In this document: in pieces, positions 36,840-50,375 of the stretch
Position numbering within the stretch: position 1 is the stretch's first letter
Layout: each line of letters begins with the position of its first letter
NCBI GenBank assembly: GCA_029224185.1
Contig: JANZKI010000041.1
Location: 744,001-808,000, forward strand
Reading direction: 5' to 3'
Source: Karalla daura
Taxonomy: Eukaryota; Chordata; Actinopteri; Chaetodontiformes; Leiognathidae
DNA length: 64,000 bases
Position numbers and translations under genes: made by a program
Notes under the pieces: model-generated
What the model saw: only the letters and a program-made list of their open reading frames with translations
What the model was told of the DNA's origin: nothing
The model's database searches: none

Positions 36840-38774
36840 GTTGAGCCTGTTTACAGCCCCCTGCATAGGAGACTGCGGGGAAAAGCGCTTTGAAAAAGTA
36901 TGTTGATACGTGCACCATTGGCCCATACGTAGTGCAGCAACAGGCCTGAAAAGTGTTTAGAACGCTTAGTTGAGCCTGTTTACAGCCCCCTGCATGGGAG
37001 ACTGCGGGGAAAAGCGCTTTGAAAAAGTTTGTTGATACGTGCACCATTGGCCCACACGCAGTGCAGCAACAGGCCTGAAAAGTGTTTAGAACGCTTAGTT
37101 GAGCCTGTTTACAGCCCCCTGCATGGGAGACTGCGGGGAAAAGCGCTTTGATAAAGTTTGTTGATACGTGCACCATTGGCCCACACGCAGTGCAGCAACA
37201 GGCCTGAAAAGTGTTTAGAACGCTTAGTTGAGCCCGTTTACAGCCCCCTGCATAGCAGACTGCGGGGAAAAGCGCTTTGAAAAAGTTTGTTGATATGTGC
37301 ACCATTGGCCCACACGCAGTGCAGTAACAGGCCTGAAAAGTGTTTAGAACGTTTAGTTGAGCCTGTTTACAGCCCCCTGCATAGGAGACTGCGGGGAAAA
37401 GCGCTTTGAAAAAGTTTGTTGATACGTGCACCATTGGCCCACACGCAGTGCAGCAACAGGCCTGAAAAGTGTTTAGAACGCTTAGTTGAGCCCGTTTACA
37501 GCCCCCTGCATAGCAGACTGCGGGGAAAAGCGCTTTGAAAAAGTTTGTTGATATGTGCACCATTGGCCCACACGCAGTGCAGCAACAGGCCTGAAAAGTG
37601 TTTAGAACGCTTAGTTGAGCCTGTTTACAGCCCCCTGCATAGGAGACTGCGGGGAAAAGCGCTTTGATAAAGTTTGTTGATACGTGCACCATTGGCCCAT
37701 ACGTAGTGCAGTAACAGGCCTGAAAAGTGTTTAGAACGCTTAGTTGAGCCTGTTTACAGCCCCCTGCATAGGAGACTGCGAGGAAAAGCGCTTTGAAAAA
37801 GTTTGTTGATACGTGCACCATTGGCCCATACGCAGTGCAGCAACAGGCCTGAAAAGTGTTTAGAACGCTTAGTTGAGCCTGTTTACAGCCCCCTGCATGG
37901 GAGACTGCGGGGAAAAGCGCTTTGAAAAAGTTTGCTGATTCGTGCACCATTGGCCCACACGCAGTGCAGCAACAGGCCTGAAAAGTGTTTAGAACGCTTA
38001 GTTGAGCCTGTTTACAGCCCCCTGCATAGGAGACTGCGGGGAAAAGCGCTTTGATAAAGTTTGTTGATATGTGCACCATTGGCCCATACGTAGTGCAGTA
38101 ACAGGCCTGAAAAGTGTTTAGAACGCTTAGTTGAGCCTGTTTACAGCCCCCTGCATAGGAGACTGCGAGGAAAAGCGCTTTGAAAAAGTTTGTTGATACG
38201 TGCACCATTGGCCCACACGCAGTGCAGCAACAGGCCTGAAAAGTGTTTAGAACGCTTAGTTGAGCCTGTTTACAGCCCCCTGCATGGGAGACTGCGGGGA
38301 AAAGCGCTTTGAAAATGTTTGCTGATTCGTGCACCATTGGCCCACACGCAGTGCAGCAACAGGCCTGAAAAGTGTTTAGAACGCTTAGTTGAGCCTGTTT
38401 ACAGCCCCCTGCATAGGAGACTGCGGGGAAAAGCGCTTTGATAAAGTTTGTTGATACGTGCACCATTGGCCCATACGTAGTGCAGTAACAGGCCTGAAAA
38501 GTGTTTAGAACGCTTAGTTGAGCCTGTTTACAGCCCCCTGCATAGGAGACTGCGGGGAAAAGCGCTTTGAAAAAGTTTGTTGATACGTGCACCATTGGCC
38601 CACACGCAGTGCAGCAACAGGCCTGAAAAGTGTTTAGAACGCTTAGTTGAGCCTGTTTACAGCCCCCTGCATAGTAGAATGCAGGGAAAAGTGCTTTGAA
38701 AAAGTTTGTTGATACGTGCACCATTGGCCCATACACAGTGCAGCAACAGGCTTGAAAAGTGTTTAGAACGCTTC

Positions 38775-38900
38775 GTTGAGCCTTACAGCCCCCTGCATGG
38801 GAGACTGCGGGGAAAAGCGCTTTGAAAAAGTTTGTTGATACGTGCACCATTGGCCCATACGCAGTGCAGCAACAGGCTTGAAAAGTGTTTAGAACGCTTA
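38775..38900. repeat. B monomer with 3-bp deletion (126 bp), marker 1 of 6
   Basis: This monomer reads CTTCGTTGAGCCTTACAG instead of the usual GAGCCTGTTTACAG, a loss of 3 bp. The GAGCC of the six such monomers ends at 38,782, 47,680, 50,257, 57,478, 59,797 and 62,503. Each is preceded by a hairpin-type monomer and followed about 540 bp later by the rare ACTGTGGGG variant. The six are therefore copies of one event. Confidence 0.9.
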
Positions 38901-40319
38901 GTTGAGCCTGTTTACAGCCCCCTGCATAGTAGAATGCAGGGAAAAGCGCTTTGAAAAAGTTTGTTGATACGTGCACCATTGGCCCATACACAGTGCAGCA
39001 ACAGGCTTGAAAAGTGTTTAGAACGCTTAGTTGAGCCCGTTTACAGCCCCCTGCATAGGAGACTGCGGGAAAAAGCGCTTTGAAAAAGTTTGTTGATACG
39101 TGCACCATTGGCCCACACGCAGTGCAGCAACAGGCCTGAAAAGTGTTTAGAACGCTTAGTTGAGCCTGTTTACAGCCCCCTGCATGGGAGACTGCGGGGA
39201 AAAGCGCTTTGATAAAGTTTGTTGATACGTGCACCATTGACCCACACGCAGTGCAGCAACAGGCCTGAAAAGTGTTTAGAACGCTTAGTTGAGCCTGTTT
39301 ACAGCCCCCTGCATAGGAGACTGTGGGGAAAAGCGCTTTGAAAAAGTTTGTTGATACGTGCACCATTGGCCCACACGCAGTGCAGCAACAGGCCTGAAAA
39401 GTGTTTAGAACGCTTAGTTGAGCCTGTTTACAGCCCCCTGCATGGGAGACTGCGGGGAAAAGCGCTTTGATAAAGTTTGTTGATACGTGCACCATTGGCC
39501 CACACGCAGTGCAGCAACAGGCCTGAAAAGTGTTTAGAACGCTTAGTTGAGCCTGTTTACAGCCCCCTGCATGGGAGACTGCGGGGAAAAGCGCTTTGAA
39601 AAAGTTTGTTGATATGTGCACCATTGGCCCACACGCAGTGCAGCAACAGGCCTGAAAAGTGTTTAGAACGCTTAGTTGAGCCTGTTTACAGCCCCCTGCA
39701 TGGGAGACTGCGGGGAAAAGCGCTTTGAAAAAGTTTGTTGATACGTGCACCATTGGCCCACACGCAGTGCAGCAACAGGCCTGAAAAGTGTTTAGAACGC
39801 TTAGTTGAGCCTGTTTACAGCCCCCTGCATGGGAGACTGCGGGGAAAAGCGCTTTGATAAAGTTTGTTGATACGTGCACCATTGGCCCACACGCAGTGCA
39901 GCAACAGGCCAAAAAAGTGTTTAGAACGCTTAGTTGAGCCCGTTTACAGCCCCCTGCATAGCAGACTGCGGGGAAAAGCGCTTTGAAAAAGTTTGTTGAT
40001 ATGTGCACCATTGGCCCACACGCAGTGCAGTAACAGGCCTGAAAAGTGTTTAGAACGCTTAGTTGAGCCTGTTTACAGCCCCCTGCATAGGAGACTGCGG
40101 GGAAAAGCGCTTTGAAAAAGTTTGTTGATACGTGCACCATTGGCCCACACGCAGTGCAGCAACAGGCCTGAAAAGTGTTTAGAACGCTTAGTTGAGCCCG
40201 TTTACAGCCCCCTGCATAGCAGACTGCGGGGAAAAGCGCTTTGAAAAAGTTTGTTGATATGTGCACCATTGGCCCACACGCAGTGCAGCAACAGGCCTGA
40301 AAAGTGTTTAGAACGCTTA

Positions 40320-41480
40320 GTTGAGCCTGTTTACAGCCCCCTGCATAGGAGACTGCGAGGAAAAGCGCTTTGAAAAAGTTTGTTGATACGTGCACCATTG
40401 GCCCATACGCAGTGCAGCAACAGGCCTGAAAAGTGTTTAGAACGCTTAGTTGAGCCTGTTTACAGCCCCCTGCATGGGAGACTGCGGGGAAAAGCGCTTT
40501 GAAAAAGTTTGCTGATTCGTGCACCATTGGCCCACACGCAGTGCAGCAACAGGCCTGAAAAGTGTTTAGAACGCTTAGTTGAGCCTGTTTACAGCCCCCT
40601 GCATAGGAGACTGCGGGGAAAAGCGCTTTGATAAAGTTTGTTGATACGTGCACCATTGGCCCATACGTAGTGCAGTAACAGGCCTGAAAAGTGTTTAGAA
40701 CGCTTAGTTGAGCCTGTTTACAGCCCCCTGCATAGGAGACTGCGAGGAAAAGCGCTTTGAAAAAGTTTGTTGATACGTGCACCATTGGCCCATACGTAGT
40801 GCAGCAACAGGCCTGAAAAGTGTTTAGAACGCTTAGTTGAGCCTGTTTACAGCCCCCTGCATGGGAGACTGCGGGGAAAAGCGCTTTGAAAAAGTTTGCT
40901 GATTCGTGCACCATTGGCCCACACGCAGTGCAGCAACAGGCCTGAAAAGTGTTTAGAACGCTTAGTTGAGCCTGTTTACAGCCCCCTGCATAGGAGACTG
41001 CGGGGAAAAGCGCTTTGATAAAGTTTGTTGATACGTGCACCATTGGCCCATACGTAGTGCAGTAACAGGCCTGAAAAGTGTTTAGAACGCTTAGTTGAGC
41101 CTGTTTACAGCCCCCTGCATAGGAGACTGCGAGGAAAAGCGCTTTGAAAAAGTTTGTTGATACGTGCACCATTGGCCCATACGTAGTGCAGCAACAGGCC
41201 TGAAAAGTGTTTAGAACGCTTAGTTGAGCCTGTTTACAGCCCCCTGCATGGGAGACTGCGGGGAAAAGCGCTTTGAAAAAGTTTGCTGATTCGTGCACCA
41301 TTGGCCCACACGCAGTGCAGCAACAGGCCTGAAAAGTGTTTAGAACGCTTAGTTGAGCCTGTTTACAGCCCCCTGCATAGGAGACTGCGGGGAAAAGCGC
41401 TTTGATAAAGTTTGTTGATACGTGCACCATTGGCCCATACGTAGTGCAGTAACAGGCCTGAAAAGTGTTTAGAACGCTTA
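40320..41480. repeat. Trimeric higher-order repeat in array B, type 2 (three turns)
   Basis: Nine monomers make three clean turns of a 387-bp trimer: (1) GCGAGGAAAAG, (2) TGGGAG with TTTGCTGATTCG, (3) GATAAAG with CATACGTAG and GCAGTAAC. The first turn differs at one site (CATACGCAG where later turns have CATACGTAG). The same trimer recurs for one or two turns elsewhere, for example 46,641-47,400 and 56,439-57,200. Confidence 0.88.
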
Positions 41481-44400
41481 GTTGAGCCTGTTTACAGCCC
41501 CCTGCATAGGAGACTGCGGGGAAAAGCGCTTTGAAAAAGTTTGTTGATACGTGCACCATTGGCCCACACGCAGTGCAGCAACAGGCCTGAAAAGTGTTTA
41601 GAACGCTTAGTTGAGCCTGTTTACAGCCCCCTGCATAGTAGAATGCAGGGAAAAGTGCTTTGAAAAAGTTTGTTGATACGTGCACCATTGGCCCATGCAC
41701 AGTGCAGCAACAGGCTTGAAAAGTGTTTAGAACGCTTAGTTGAGCCTGTTTACAGCCCCCTGCATAGGAGACTGCGGGGAAAAGCGCTTTGAAAAAGTTT
41801 GTTGATACGTGCACCATTGGCCCACACGCAGTGCAGCAACAGGCCTGAAAAGTGTTTAGAACGCTTAGTTGAGCCTGTTTACAGCCCCCTGCATGGGAGA
41901 CTGCGGGGAAAAGCGCTTTGAAAAAGTTTGTTGATATGTGCACCATTGGCCCACACGCAGTGCAGCAACAGGCCTGAAAAGTGTTTAGAACGCTTAGTTG
42001 AGCCTGTTTACAGGCCCCTGCATGGGAGACTGCGGGGAAAAGCGCTTTGATAAAGTTTGTTGATACGTGCACCATTGGCCCACACGCAGTGCAGCAACAG
42101 GCCTGAAAAGTGTTTAGAACGCTTAGTTGAGCCTGTTTACAGCCCCCTGCATAGGAGACTGCGGAGAAAAGCGCTTTGAAAAAGTTTGTTGATACGTGCA
42201 CCATTGGCCCACACGCAGTGCAGCAACAGGCCTGAAAAGTGTTTAGAACGCTTAGTTGAGCCCGTGTACAGCCCCCTGCATAGCAGACTGCGGGGAAAAG
42301 CGCTTTGAAAAAGTTTGTTGATACGTGCACCATTGGCCCACACGCAGTGCAGCAACAGGCCTGAAAAGTGTTTAGAACGCTTAGTTGAGCCTGTTTACAG
42401 GCCCCTGCATGGGAGAGTGCGGGGAAAAGCGCTTTGATAAAGTTTGTTGATACGTGCACCATTGGCCCACACGCAGTGCAGCAACAGGCCTGAAAAGTGT
42501 TTAGAACGCTTAGTTGAGCCTGTTTACAGCCCCCTGCATAGGAGACTGCGGGGAAAAGCGCTTTGAAAAAGTTTGTTGATACGTGCACCATTGGCCCACA
42601 CGCAGTGCAGCAACAGGCCTGAAAAGTGTTTAGAACGCTTAGTTGAGCCCGTTTACAGCCCCCTGCATAGCAGACTGCGGGGAAAAGCGCTTTGAAAAAG
42701 TTTGTTGATATGTGCACCATTGGCCCACACGCAGTGCAGCAACAGGCCTGAAAAGTGTTTAGAACGCTTAGTTGAGCCTGTTTACAGCCCCCTGCATAGG
42801 AGACTGCGGGGAAAAGCGCTTTGAAAAAGTATGTTGATACGTGCACCATTGGCCCATACGTAGTGCAGCAACAGGCCTGAAAAGTGTTTAGAACGCTTAG
42901 TTGAGCCTGTTTACAGCCCCCTGCATGGGAGACTGCGGGGAAAAGCGCTTTGAAAAAGTTTGTTGATACGTGCACCATTGGCCCACACGCAGTGCAGCAA
43001 CAGGCCTGAAAAGTGTTTAGAACGCTTAGTTGAGCCTGTTTACAGCCCCCTGCATGGGAGACTGCGGGGAAAAGCGCTTTGATAAAGTTTGTTGATACGT
43101 GCACCATTGGCCCACACGCAGTGCAGCAACAGGCCTGAAAAGTGTTTAGAACGCTTAGTTGAGCCCGTTTACAGCCCCCTGCATAGCAGACTGCGGGGAA
43201 AAGCGCTTTGAAAAAGTTTGTTGATATGTGCACCATTGGCCCACACGCAGTGCAGTAACAGGCCTGAAAAGTGTTTAGAACGCTTAGTTGAGCCTGTTTA
43301 CAGCCCCCTGCATAGGAGACTGCGGGGAAAAGCGCTTTGAAAAAGTTTGTTGATACGTGCACCATTGGCCCACACGCAGTGCAGCAACAGGCCTGAAAAG
43401 TGTTTAGAACGCTTAGTTGAGCCCGTTTACAGCCCCCTGCATAGCAGACTGCGGGGAAAAGCGCTTTGAAAAAGTTTGTTGATATGTGCACCATTGGCCC
43501 ACACGCAGTGCAGCAACAGGCCTGAAAAGTGTTTAGAACGCTTAGTTGAGCCTGTTTACAGCCCCCTGCATAGGAGACTGCGGGGAAAAGCGCTTTGATA
43601 AAGTTTGTTGATACGTGCACCATTGGCCCATACGTCGTGCAGTAACAGGCCTGAAAAGTGTTTAGAACGCTTAGTTGAGCCTGTTTACAGCCCCCTGCAT
43701 AGGAGACTGCGAGGAAAAGCGCTTTGAAAAAGTTTGTTGATACGTGCACCATTGGCCCATACGCAGTGCAGCAACAGGCCTGAAAAGTGTTTAGAACGCT
43801 TAGTTGAGCCTGTTTACAGCCCCCTGCATGGGAGACTGCGGGGAAAAGCGCTTTGAAAAAGTTTGTTGATACGTGCACCATTGGCCCATACGCAGTGCAG
43901 CAACAGGCTTGAAAAGTGTTTAGAACGCTTAGTTGAGCCTGTTTACAGCCCCCTGCATAGTAGAATGCAGGGAAAAGCGCTTTGAAAAAGTTTGTTGATA
44001 CGTGCACCATTGGCCCATACACAGTGCAGCAACAGGCTTGAAAAGTGTTTAGAACGCTTAGTTGAACCTGTTTACAGCCCCCTGCATAGGAGACTGCGGG
44101 GAAAAGCGCTTTGAAAAAGTTTGTTGATACGTGCACCATTGGCCCACACGCAGTGCAGCAAAAGGCCTGAAAAGTGTTTAGAACGCTTAGTTGAGCCTGT
44201 TTACAGCCCCCTGCATGGGAGACTGCGGGGAAAAGCGCTTTGATAAAGTTTGTTGATACGTGCACCATTGGCCCACACGCAGTGCAGCAACAGGCCTGAA
44301 AAGTGTTTAGAACGCTTAGTTGAGCCTGTTTACAGCCCCCTGCATGGGAGACTGCGGGGGAAAGCGCTTTGAAAAAGTTTGTTGATATGTGCACCATTGG

Positions 44401-46059
44401 CCCACACGCAGTGCAGCAACAGGCCTGAAAAGTGTTTAGAACGCTTAGTTGAGCCTGTTTACAGGCCCCTGCATGGGAGACTGCGGGGAAAAGCGCTTTG
44501 ATAAAGTTTGTTGATACGTGCACCATTGGCCCACACGCAGTGCAGCAACAGGCTTGAAAAGTGTTTAGAACGCTTAGTTGAGCCTGTTTACAGCCCCCTG
44601 CATAGGAGACTGCGAGGAAAAGCGCTTTGAAAAAGTTTGTTGATACGTGCACCATTGGCCCATACGTAGTGCAGCAACAGGCCTGAAAAGTGTTTAGAAC
44701 GCTTAGTTGAGCCTGTTTACAGCCCCCTGCATGGGAGACTGCGGGGAAAAGCGCTTTGAAAAAGTTTGCTGATTCGTGCACCATTGGCCCACACGCAGTG
44801 CAGCAACAGGCCTGAAAAGTGTTTAGAACGCTTAGTTGAGCCTGTTTACAGCCCCCTGCATAGGAGACTGCGGGGAAAAGCGCTTTGAAAAAGTATGTTG
44901 ATACGTGCACCATTGGCCCATACGTAGTGCAGCAACAGGCCTGAAAAGTGTTTAGAACGCTTAGTTGAGCCTGTTTACAGCCCCCTGCATGGGAGACTGC
45001 GGGGAAAAGCGCTTTGAAAAAGTTTGTTGATACGTGCACCATTGGCCCACACGCAGTGCAGCAACAGGCCTGAAAAGTGTTTAGAACGCTTAGTTGAGCC
45101 CGTTTACAGCCTCCTGCATAGCAGACTGCGGGGAAAAGCGCTTTGAAAAAGTTTGTTGATATGTGCACCATTGGCCCACACGCAGTGCAGCAACAGGCCT
45201 GAAAAGTGTTTAGAACGCTTAGTTGAGCCTGTTTACAGGCCCCTGCATGGGAGACTGCGGGGAAAAGCGCTTTGATAAAGTTTGTTGATACGTGCACCAT
45301 TGGCCCACACGCAGTGCAGCAACAGGCCTGAAAAGTGTTTAGAACGCTTAGTTGAGCCTGTTTACAGCCCCCTGCATAGGAGACTGCGGAGAAAAGCGCT
45401 TTGAAAAAGTTTGTTGATACGTGCACCATTGGCCCACACGCAGTGCAGCAACAGGCCTGAAAAGTGTTTAGAACGCTTAGTTGAGCCCGTTTACAGCCCC
45501 CTGCATAGCAGACTGCGGGGAAAAGCGCTTTGAAAAAGTTTGTTGATATGTGCACCATTGGCCCACACGCAGTGCAGCAACAGGCCTGAAAAGTGTTTAG
45601 AACGCTTAGTTGAGCCTGTTTACAGGCCCCTGCATGGGAGACTGCGGGGAAAAGCGCTTTGATAAAGTTTGTTGATACGTGCACCATTGGCCCACACGCA
45701 GTGCAGCAACAGGCCTGAAAAGTGTTTAGAACGCTTAGTTGAGCCTGTTTACAGCCCCCTGCATAGGAGACTGCGGGGAAAAGCGCTTTGAAAAAGTTTG
45801 TTGATACGTGCACCATTGGCCCACACGCAGTGCAGCAACAGGCCTGAAAAGTGTTTAGAACGCTTAGTTGAGCCCGTTTACAGCCCCCTGCATAGCAGAC
45901 TGCGGGGAAAAGCGCTTTGAAAAAGTTTGTTGATATGTGCACCATTGGCCCACACGCAGTGCAGCAACAGGCCTGAAAAGTGTTTAGAACGCTTAGTTGA
46001 GCCTGTTTACAGCCCCCTGCATAGGAGACTGCGGGGAAAAGCGCTTTGAAAAAGTATGT

Positions 46060-46062
46060 TTA
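46060..46062 (-). other. In-frame stop made by a G-to-T change in an otherwise open frame
   Basis: On the minus strand this TTA reads TAA. It is one of only two interruptions in the 43-codon open frame between 29,752 and 63,990. The same change recurs 9,798 bp away at 55,858-55,860, so one mutation was copied by the higher-order duplication. Confidence 0.85.
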
Positions 46063-47672
46063 TACGTGCACCATTGGCCCATACGTAGTGCAGCAACAGG
46101 CCTGAAAAGTGTTTAGAACGCTTAGTTGAGCCTGTTTACAGCCCCCTGCATGGGAGACTGCGGGGAAAAGCGCTTTGAAAAAGTTTGTTGATACGTGCAC
46201 CATTGTCCCACACGCAGTGCAGCAACAGGCCTGAAAAGTGTTTAGAACGCTTAGTTGAGCCTGTTTACAGCCCCCTGCATGGGAGACTGCGGGGAAAAGC
46301 GCTTTGATAAAGTTTGTTGATACGTGCACCATTGGCCCACACGCAGTGCAGCAACAGGCCTGAAAAGTGTTTAGAACGCTTAGTTGAGCCCGTTTACAGC
46401 CCCCTGCATAGCAGACTGCGGGGAAAAGCGCTTTGAAAAAGTTTGTTGATATGTGCACCATTGGCCCACACGCAGTGCAGTAACAGGCCTGAAAAGTGTT
46501 TAGAACGCTTAGTTGAGCCTGTTTACAGCCCCCTGCATAGGAGACTGCGGGGAAAAGCGCTTTGATAAAGTTTGTTGATACGTGCACCATTGGCCCATAC
46601 GTAGTGCAGTAACAGGCCTGAAAAGTGTTTAGAACGCTTAGTTGAGCCTGTTTACAGCCCCCTGCATAGGAGACTGCGAGGAAAAGCGCTTTGAAAAAGT
46701 TTGTTGATACGTGCACCATTGGCCCATACGCAGTGCAGCAACAGGCCTGAAAAGTGTTTAGAACGCTTAGTTGAGCCTGTTTACAGCCCCCTGCATGGGA
46801 GACTGCGGGGAAAAGCGCTTTGAAAAAGTTTGCTGATTCGTGCACCATTGGCCCACACGCAGTGCAGCAACAGGCCTGAAAAGTGTTTAGAACGCTTAGT
46901 TGAGCCTGTTTACAGCCCCCTGCATAGGAGACTGCGGGGAAAAGCGCTTTGATAAAGTTTGTTGATACGTGCACCATTGGCCCATACGTAGTGCAGTAAC
47001 AGGCCTGAAAAGTGTTTAGAACGCTTAGTTGAGCCTGTTTACAGCCCCCTGCATAGGAGACTGCGAGGAAAAGCGCTTTGAAAAAGTTTGTTGATACGTG
47101 CACCATTGGCCCATACGTAGTGCAGCAACAGGCCTGAAAAGTGTTTAGAACGCTTAGTTGAGCCTGTTTACAGCCCCCTGCATGGGAGACTGCGGGGAAA
47201 AGCGCTTTGAAAAAGTTTGCTGATTCGTGCACCATTGGCCCACACGCAGTGCAGCAACAGGCCTGAAAAGTGTTTAGAACGCTTAGTTGAGCCTGTTTAC
47301 AGCCCCCTGCATAGGAGACTGCGGGGAAAAGCGCTTTGATAAAGTTTGTTGATACGTGCACCATTGGCCCATACGTAGTGCAGTAACAGGCCTGAAAAGT
47401 GTTTAGAACGCTTAGTTGAGCCTGTTTACAGCCCCCTGCATAGGAGACTGCGGGGAAAAGCGCTTTGAAAAAGTTTGTTGATACGTGCACCATTGGCCCA
47501 CACGCAGTGCAGCAACAGGCCTGAAAAGTGTTTAGAACGCTTAGTTGAGCCTGTTTACAGCCCCCTGCATAGTAGAATGCAGGGAAAAGTGCTTTGAAAA
47601 AGTTTGTTGATACGTGCACCATTGGCCCATACACAGTGCAGCAACAGGCTTGAAAAGTGTTTAGAACGCTTC

Positions 47673-47798
47673 GTTGAGCCTTACAGCCCCCTGCATGGGA
47701 GACTGCGGGGAAAAGCGCTTTGAAAAAGTTTGTTGATACGTGCACCATTGGCCCATACGCAGTGCAGCAACAGGCTTGAAAAGTGTTTTGAACGCTTA
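47673..47798. repeat. B monomer with 3-bp deletion, marker 2 of 6
   Basis: Same CTTCGTTGAGCCTTACAG deletion. The end of this monomer also carries the rare GTGTTTTGAACG (G at 47,790), shared with markers 4 and 6 but not 1, 3 or 5. Confidence 0.9.
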
Positions 47799-50249
47799 GT
47801 TGAGCCTGTTTACAGCCCCCTGCATAGTAGAATGCAGGGAAAAGCGCTTTGAAAAAGTTTGTTGATACGTGCACCATTGGCCCATACACAGTGCAGCAAC
47901 AGGCTTGAAAAGTGTTTAGAACGCTTAGTTGAGCCCGTTTACAGCCCCCTGCATAGGAGACTGCGGGGAAAAGCACTTTGAAAAAGTTTGTTGATACGTG
48001 CACCATTGGCCCACACGCAGTGCAGCAACAGGCCTGAAAAGTGTTTAGAACGCTTAGTTGAGCCTGTTTACAGCCCCCTGCATGGGAGACTGCGGGGAAA
48101 AGCGCTTTGATAAAGTTTGTTGATACGTGCACCATTGGCCCACACGCAGTGCAGCAACAGGCCTGAAAAGTGTTTAGAACGCTTAGTTGAGCCTGTTTAC
48201 AGCCCCCTGCATAGGAGACTGTGGGGAAAAGCGCTTTGAAAAAGTTTGTTGATACGTGCACCATTGGCCCACACGCAGTGCAGCAACAGGCCTGAAAAGT
48301 GTTTAGAACGCTTAGTTGAGCCTGTTTACAGCCCCCTGCATGGGAGACTGCGGGGAAAAGCGCTTTGATAAAGTTTGTTGATACGTGCACCATTGGCCCA
48401 CACGCAGTGCAGCAACAGGCCTGAAAAGTGTTTAGAACGCTTAGTTGAGCCTGTTTACAGCCCCCTGCATGGGAGACTGCGGGGAAAAGCGCTTTGAAAA
48501 AGTTTGTTGATACGTGCACCATTGGCCCACACGCAGTGCAGCAACAGGCCTGAAAAGTGTTTAGAACGCTTAGTTGAGCCTGTTTACAGCCCCCTGCATG
48601 GGAGACTGCGGGGAAAAGCGCTTTGATAAAGTTTGTTGATACGTGCACCATTGGCCCACACGCAGTGCAGCAACAGGCCTGAAAAGTGTTTAGAACGCTT
48701 AGTTGAGCCCGTTTACAGCCCCCTGCATAGCAGACTGCGGGGAAAAGCGCTTTGAAAAAGTTTGTTGATATGTGCACCATTGGCCCACACGCAGTGCAGT
48801 AACAGGCCTGAAAAGTGTTTAGAACGCTTAGTTGAGCCTGTTTACAGCCCCCTGCATAGGAGACTGCGGGGAAAAGCGCTTTGAAAAAGTTTGTTGATAC
48901 GTGCACCATTGGCCCACACGCAGTGCAGCAACAGGCCTGAAAAGTGTTTAGAACGCTTAGTTGAGCCCGTTTACAGCCCCCTGCATAGCAGACTGCGGGG
49001 AAAAGCGCTTTGAAAAAGTTTGTTGATATGTGCACCATTGGCCCACACGCAGTGCAGCAACAGGCCTGAAAAGTGTTTAGAACGCTTAGTTGAGCCTGTT
49101 TACAGCCCCCTGCATAGGAGACTGCGGGGAAAAGCGCTTTGATAAAGTTTGTTGATACGTGCACCATTGGCCCATACGTAGTGCAGTAACAGGCCTGAAA
49201 AGTGTTTAGAACGCTTAGTTGAGCCTGTTTACAGCCCCCTGCATAGGAGACTGCGAGGAAAAGCGCTTTGAAAAAGTTTGTTGATACGTGCACCATTGGC
49301 CCATACGCAGTGCAGCAACAGGCCTGAAAAGTGTTTAGAACGCTTAGTTGAGCCTGTTTACAGCCCCCTGCATGGGAGACTGCGGGGAAAAGTGCTTTGA
49401 AAAAGTTTGCTGATTCGTGCACAATTGGCCCACACGCAGTGCAGTAACAGGCCTGAAAAGTGTTTAGAACGCTTAGTTGAGCCTGTTTACAGCCCCCTGC
49501 ATAGGAGACTGCGGGGAAAAGCGCTTTGATAAAGTTTGTTGATACGTGCACCATTGGCCCATACGTAGTGCAGTAACAGGCCTGAAAAGTGTTTAGAACG
49601 CTTAGTTGAGCCTGTTTACAGCCCCCTGCATAGGAGACTGCGAGGAAAAGCGCTTTGAAAAAGTTTGTTGATACGTGCACCATTGGCCCATACGTAGTGC
49701 AGCAACAGGCCTGAAAAGTGTTTAGAACGCTTAGTTGAGCCTGTTTACAGCCCCCTGCATGGGAGACTGCGGGGAAAAGCGCTTTGAAAAAGTTTGCTGA
49801 TTCGTGCACCATTGGCCCACACGCAGTGCAGCAACAGGCCTGAAAAGTGTTTAGAACGCTTAGTTGAGCCTGTTTACAGCCCCCTGCATAGGAGACTGCG
49901 GGGAAAAGCGCTTTGATAAAGTTTGTTGATACGTGCACCATTGGCCCATACGTAGTGCAGTAACAGGCCTGAAAAGTGTTTAGAACGCTTAGTTGAGCCT
50001 GTTTACAGCCCCCTGCATAGGAGACTGCGGGGAAAAGCGCTTTGAAAAAGTTTGTTGATGCGTGCACCATTGGCCCACACGCAGTGCAGCAACAGGCCTG
50101 AAAAGTGTTTAGAACGCTTAGTTGAGCCTGTTTACAGCCCCCTGCATAGTAGAATGCAGGGAAAAGTGCTTTGAAAAAGTTTGTTGATACGTGCACCATT
50201 GGCCCATACACAGTGCAGCAACAGGCTTGAAAAGTGTTTAGAACGCTTC

Positions 50250-50375
50250 GTTGAGCCTTACAGCCCCCTGCATGGGAGACTGCGGGGAAAAGCGCTTTGA
50301 AAAAGTTTGTTGATACGTGCACCATTGGCCCATACGCAGTGCAGCAACAGGCTTGAAAAGTGTTTAGAACGCTTA
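50250..50375. repeat. B monomer with 3-bp deletion, marker 3 of 6
   Basis: Same deletion, 2,577 bp (20 monomers) after marker 2. The following hairpin-type monomer has the private CAGCAACATGCTTG near 50,474, shared only with marker 5. Confidence 0.9.

Larger units (their letters stand above)
36840..45995. repeat. Array B large higher-order repeat, copy 1 (71 monomers, 9,156 bp)
   Basis: This copy starts with a monomer reading GAAAAAGTATGTTG and CATACGTAG, the same kind that starts the next two copies. Its right-hand portion matches copy 2 at exactly 9,798 bp: GCGGAG at 45,390 and 55,188, TTGAACCTG at 44,066 and 53,864, and CAGCCTCCTG at 45,112 and 54,910. The left portion has two extra monomers (37,356-37,613) but is shorter overall, so copies 1 and 2 differ by whole-monomer gains and losses. 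Confidence 0.83.

Noticed and set aside
26789..42355. Short 66- to 324-codon minus-strand frames, including a second-frame one at 42,137-42,355
   Set aside because: These are pieces of the same 43-codon periodic frame, cut by stops in edge monomers, or shadows in another frame where variants happen to remove a stop.
29752..45945. A 5,397-residue minus-strand reading frame (similarly 46,060-55,743 and 55,858-63,990) as a giant repeat protein gene
   Set aside because: It is the forced result of a 129-bp (3 x 43) tandem repeat with an open frame in its consensus. There is no gene start context, no non-repeat domain, no signal or membrane segment, and its variants are largely amino-acid changing.
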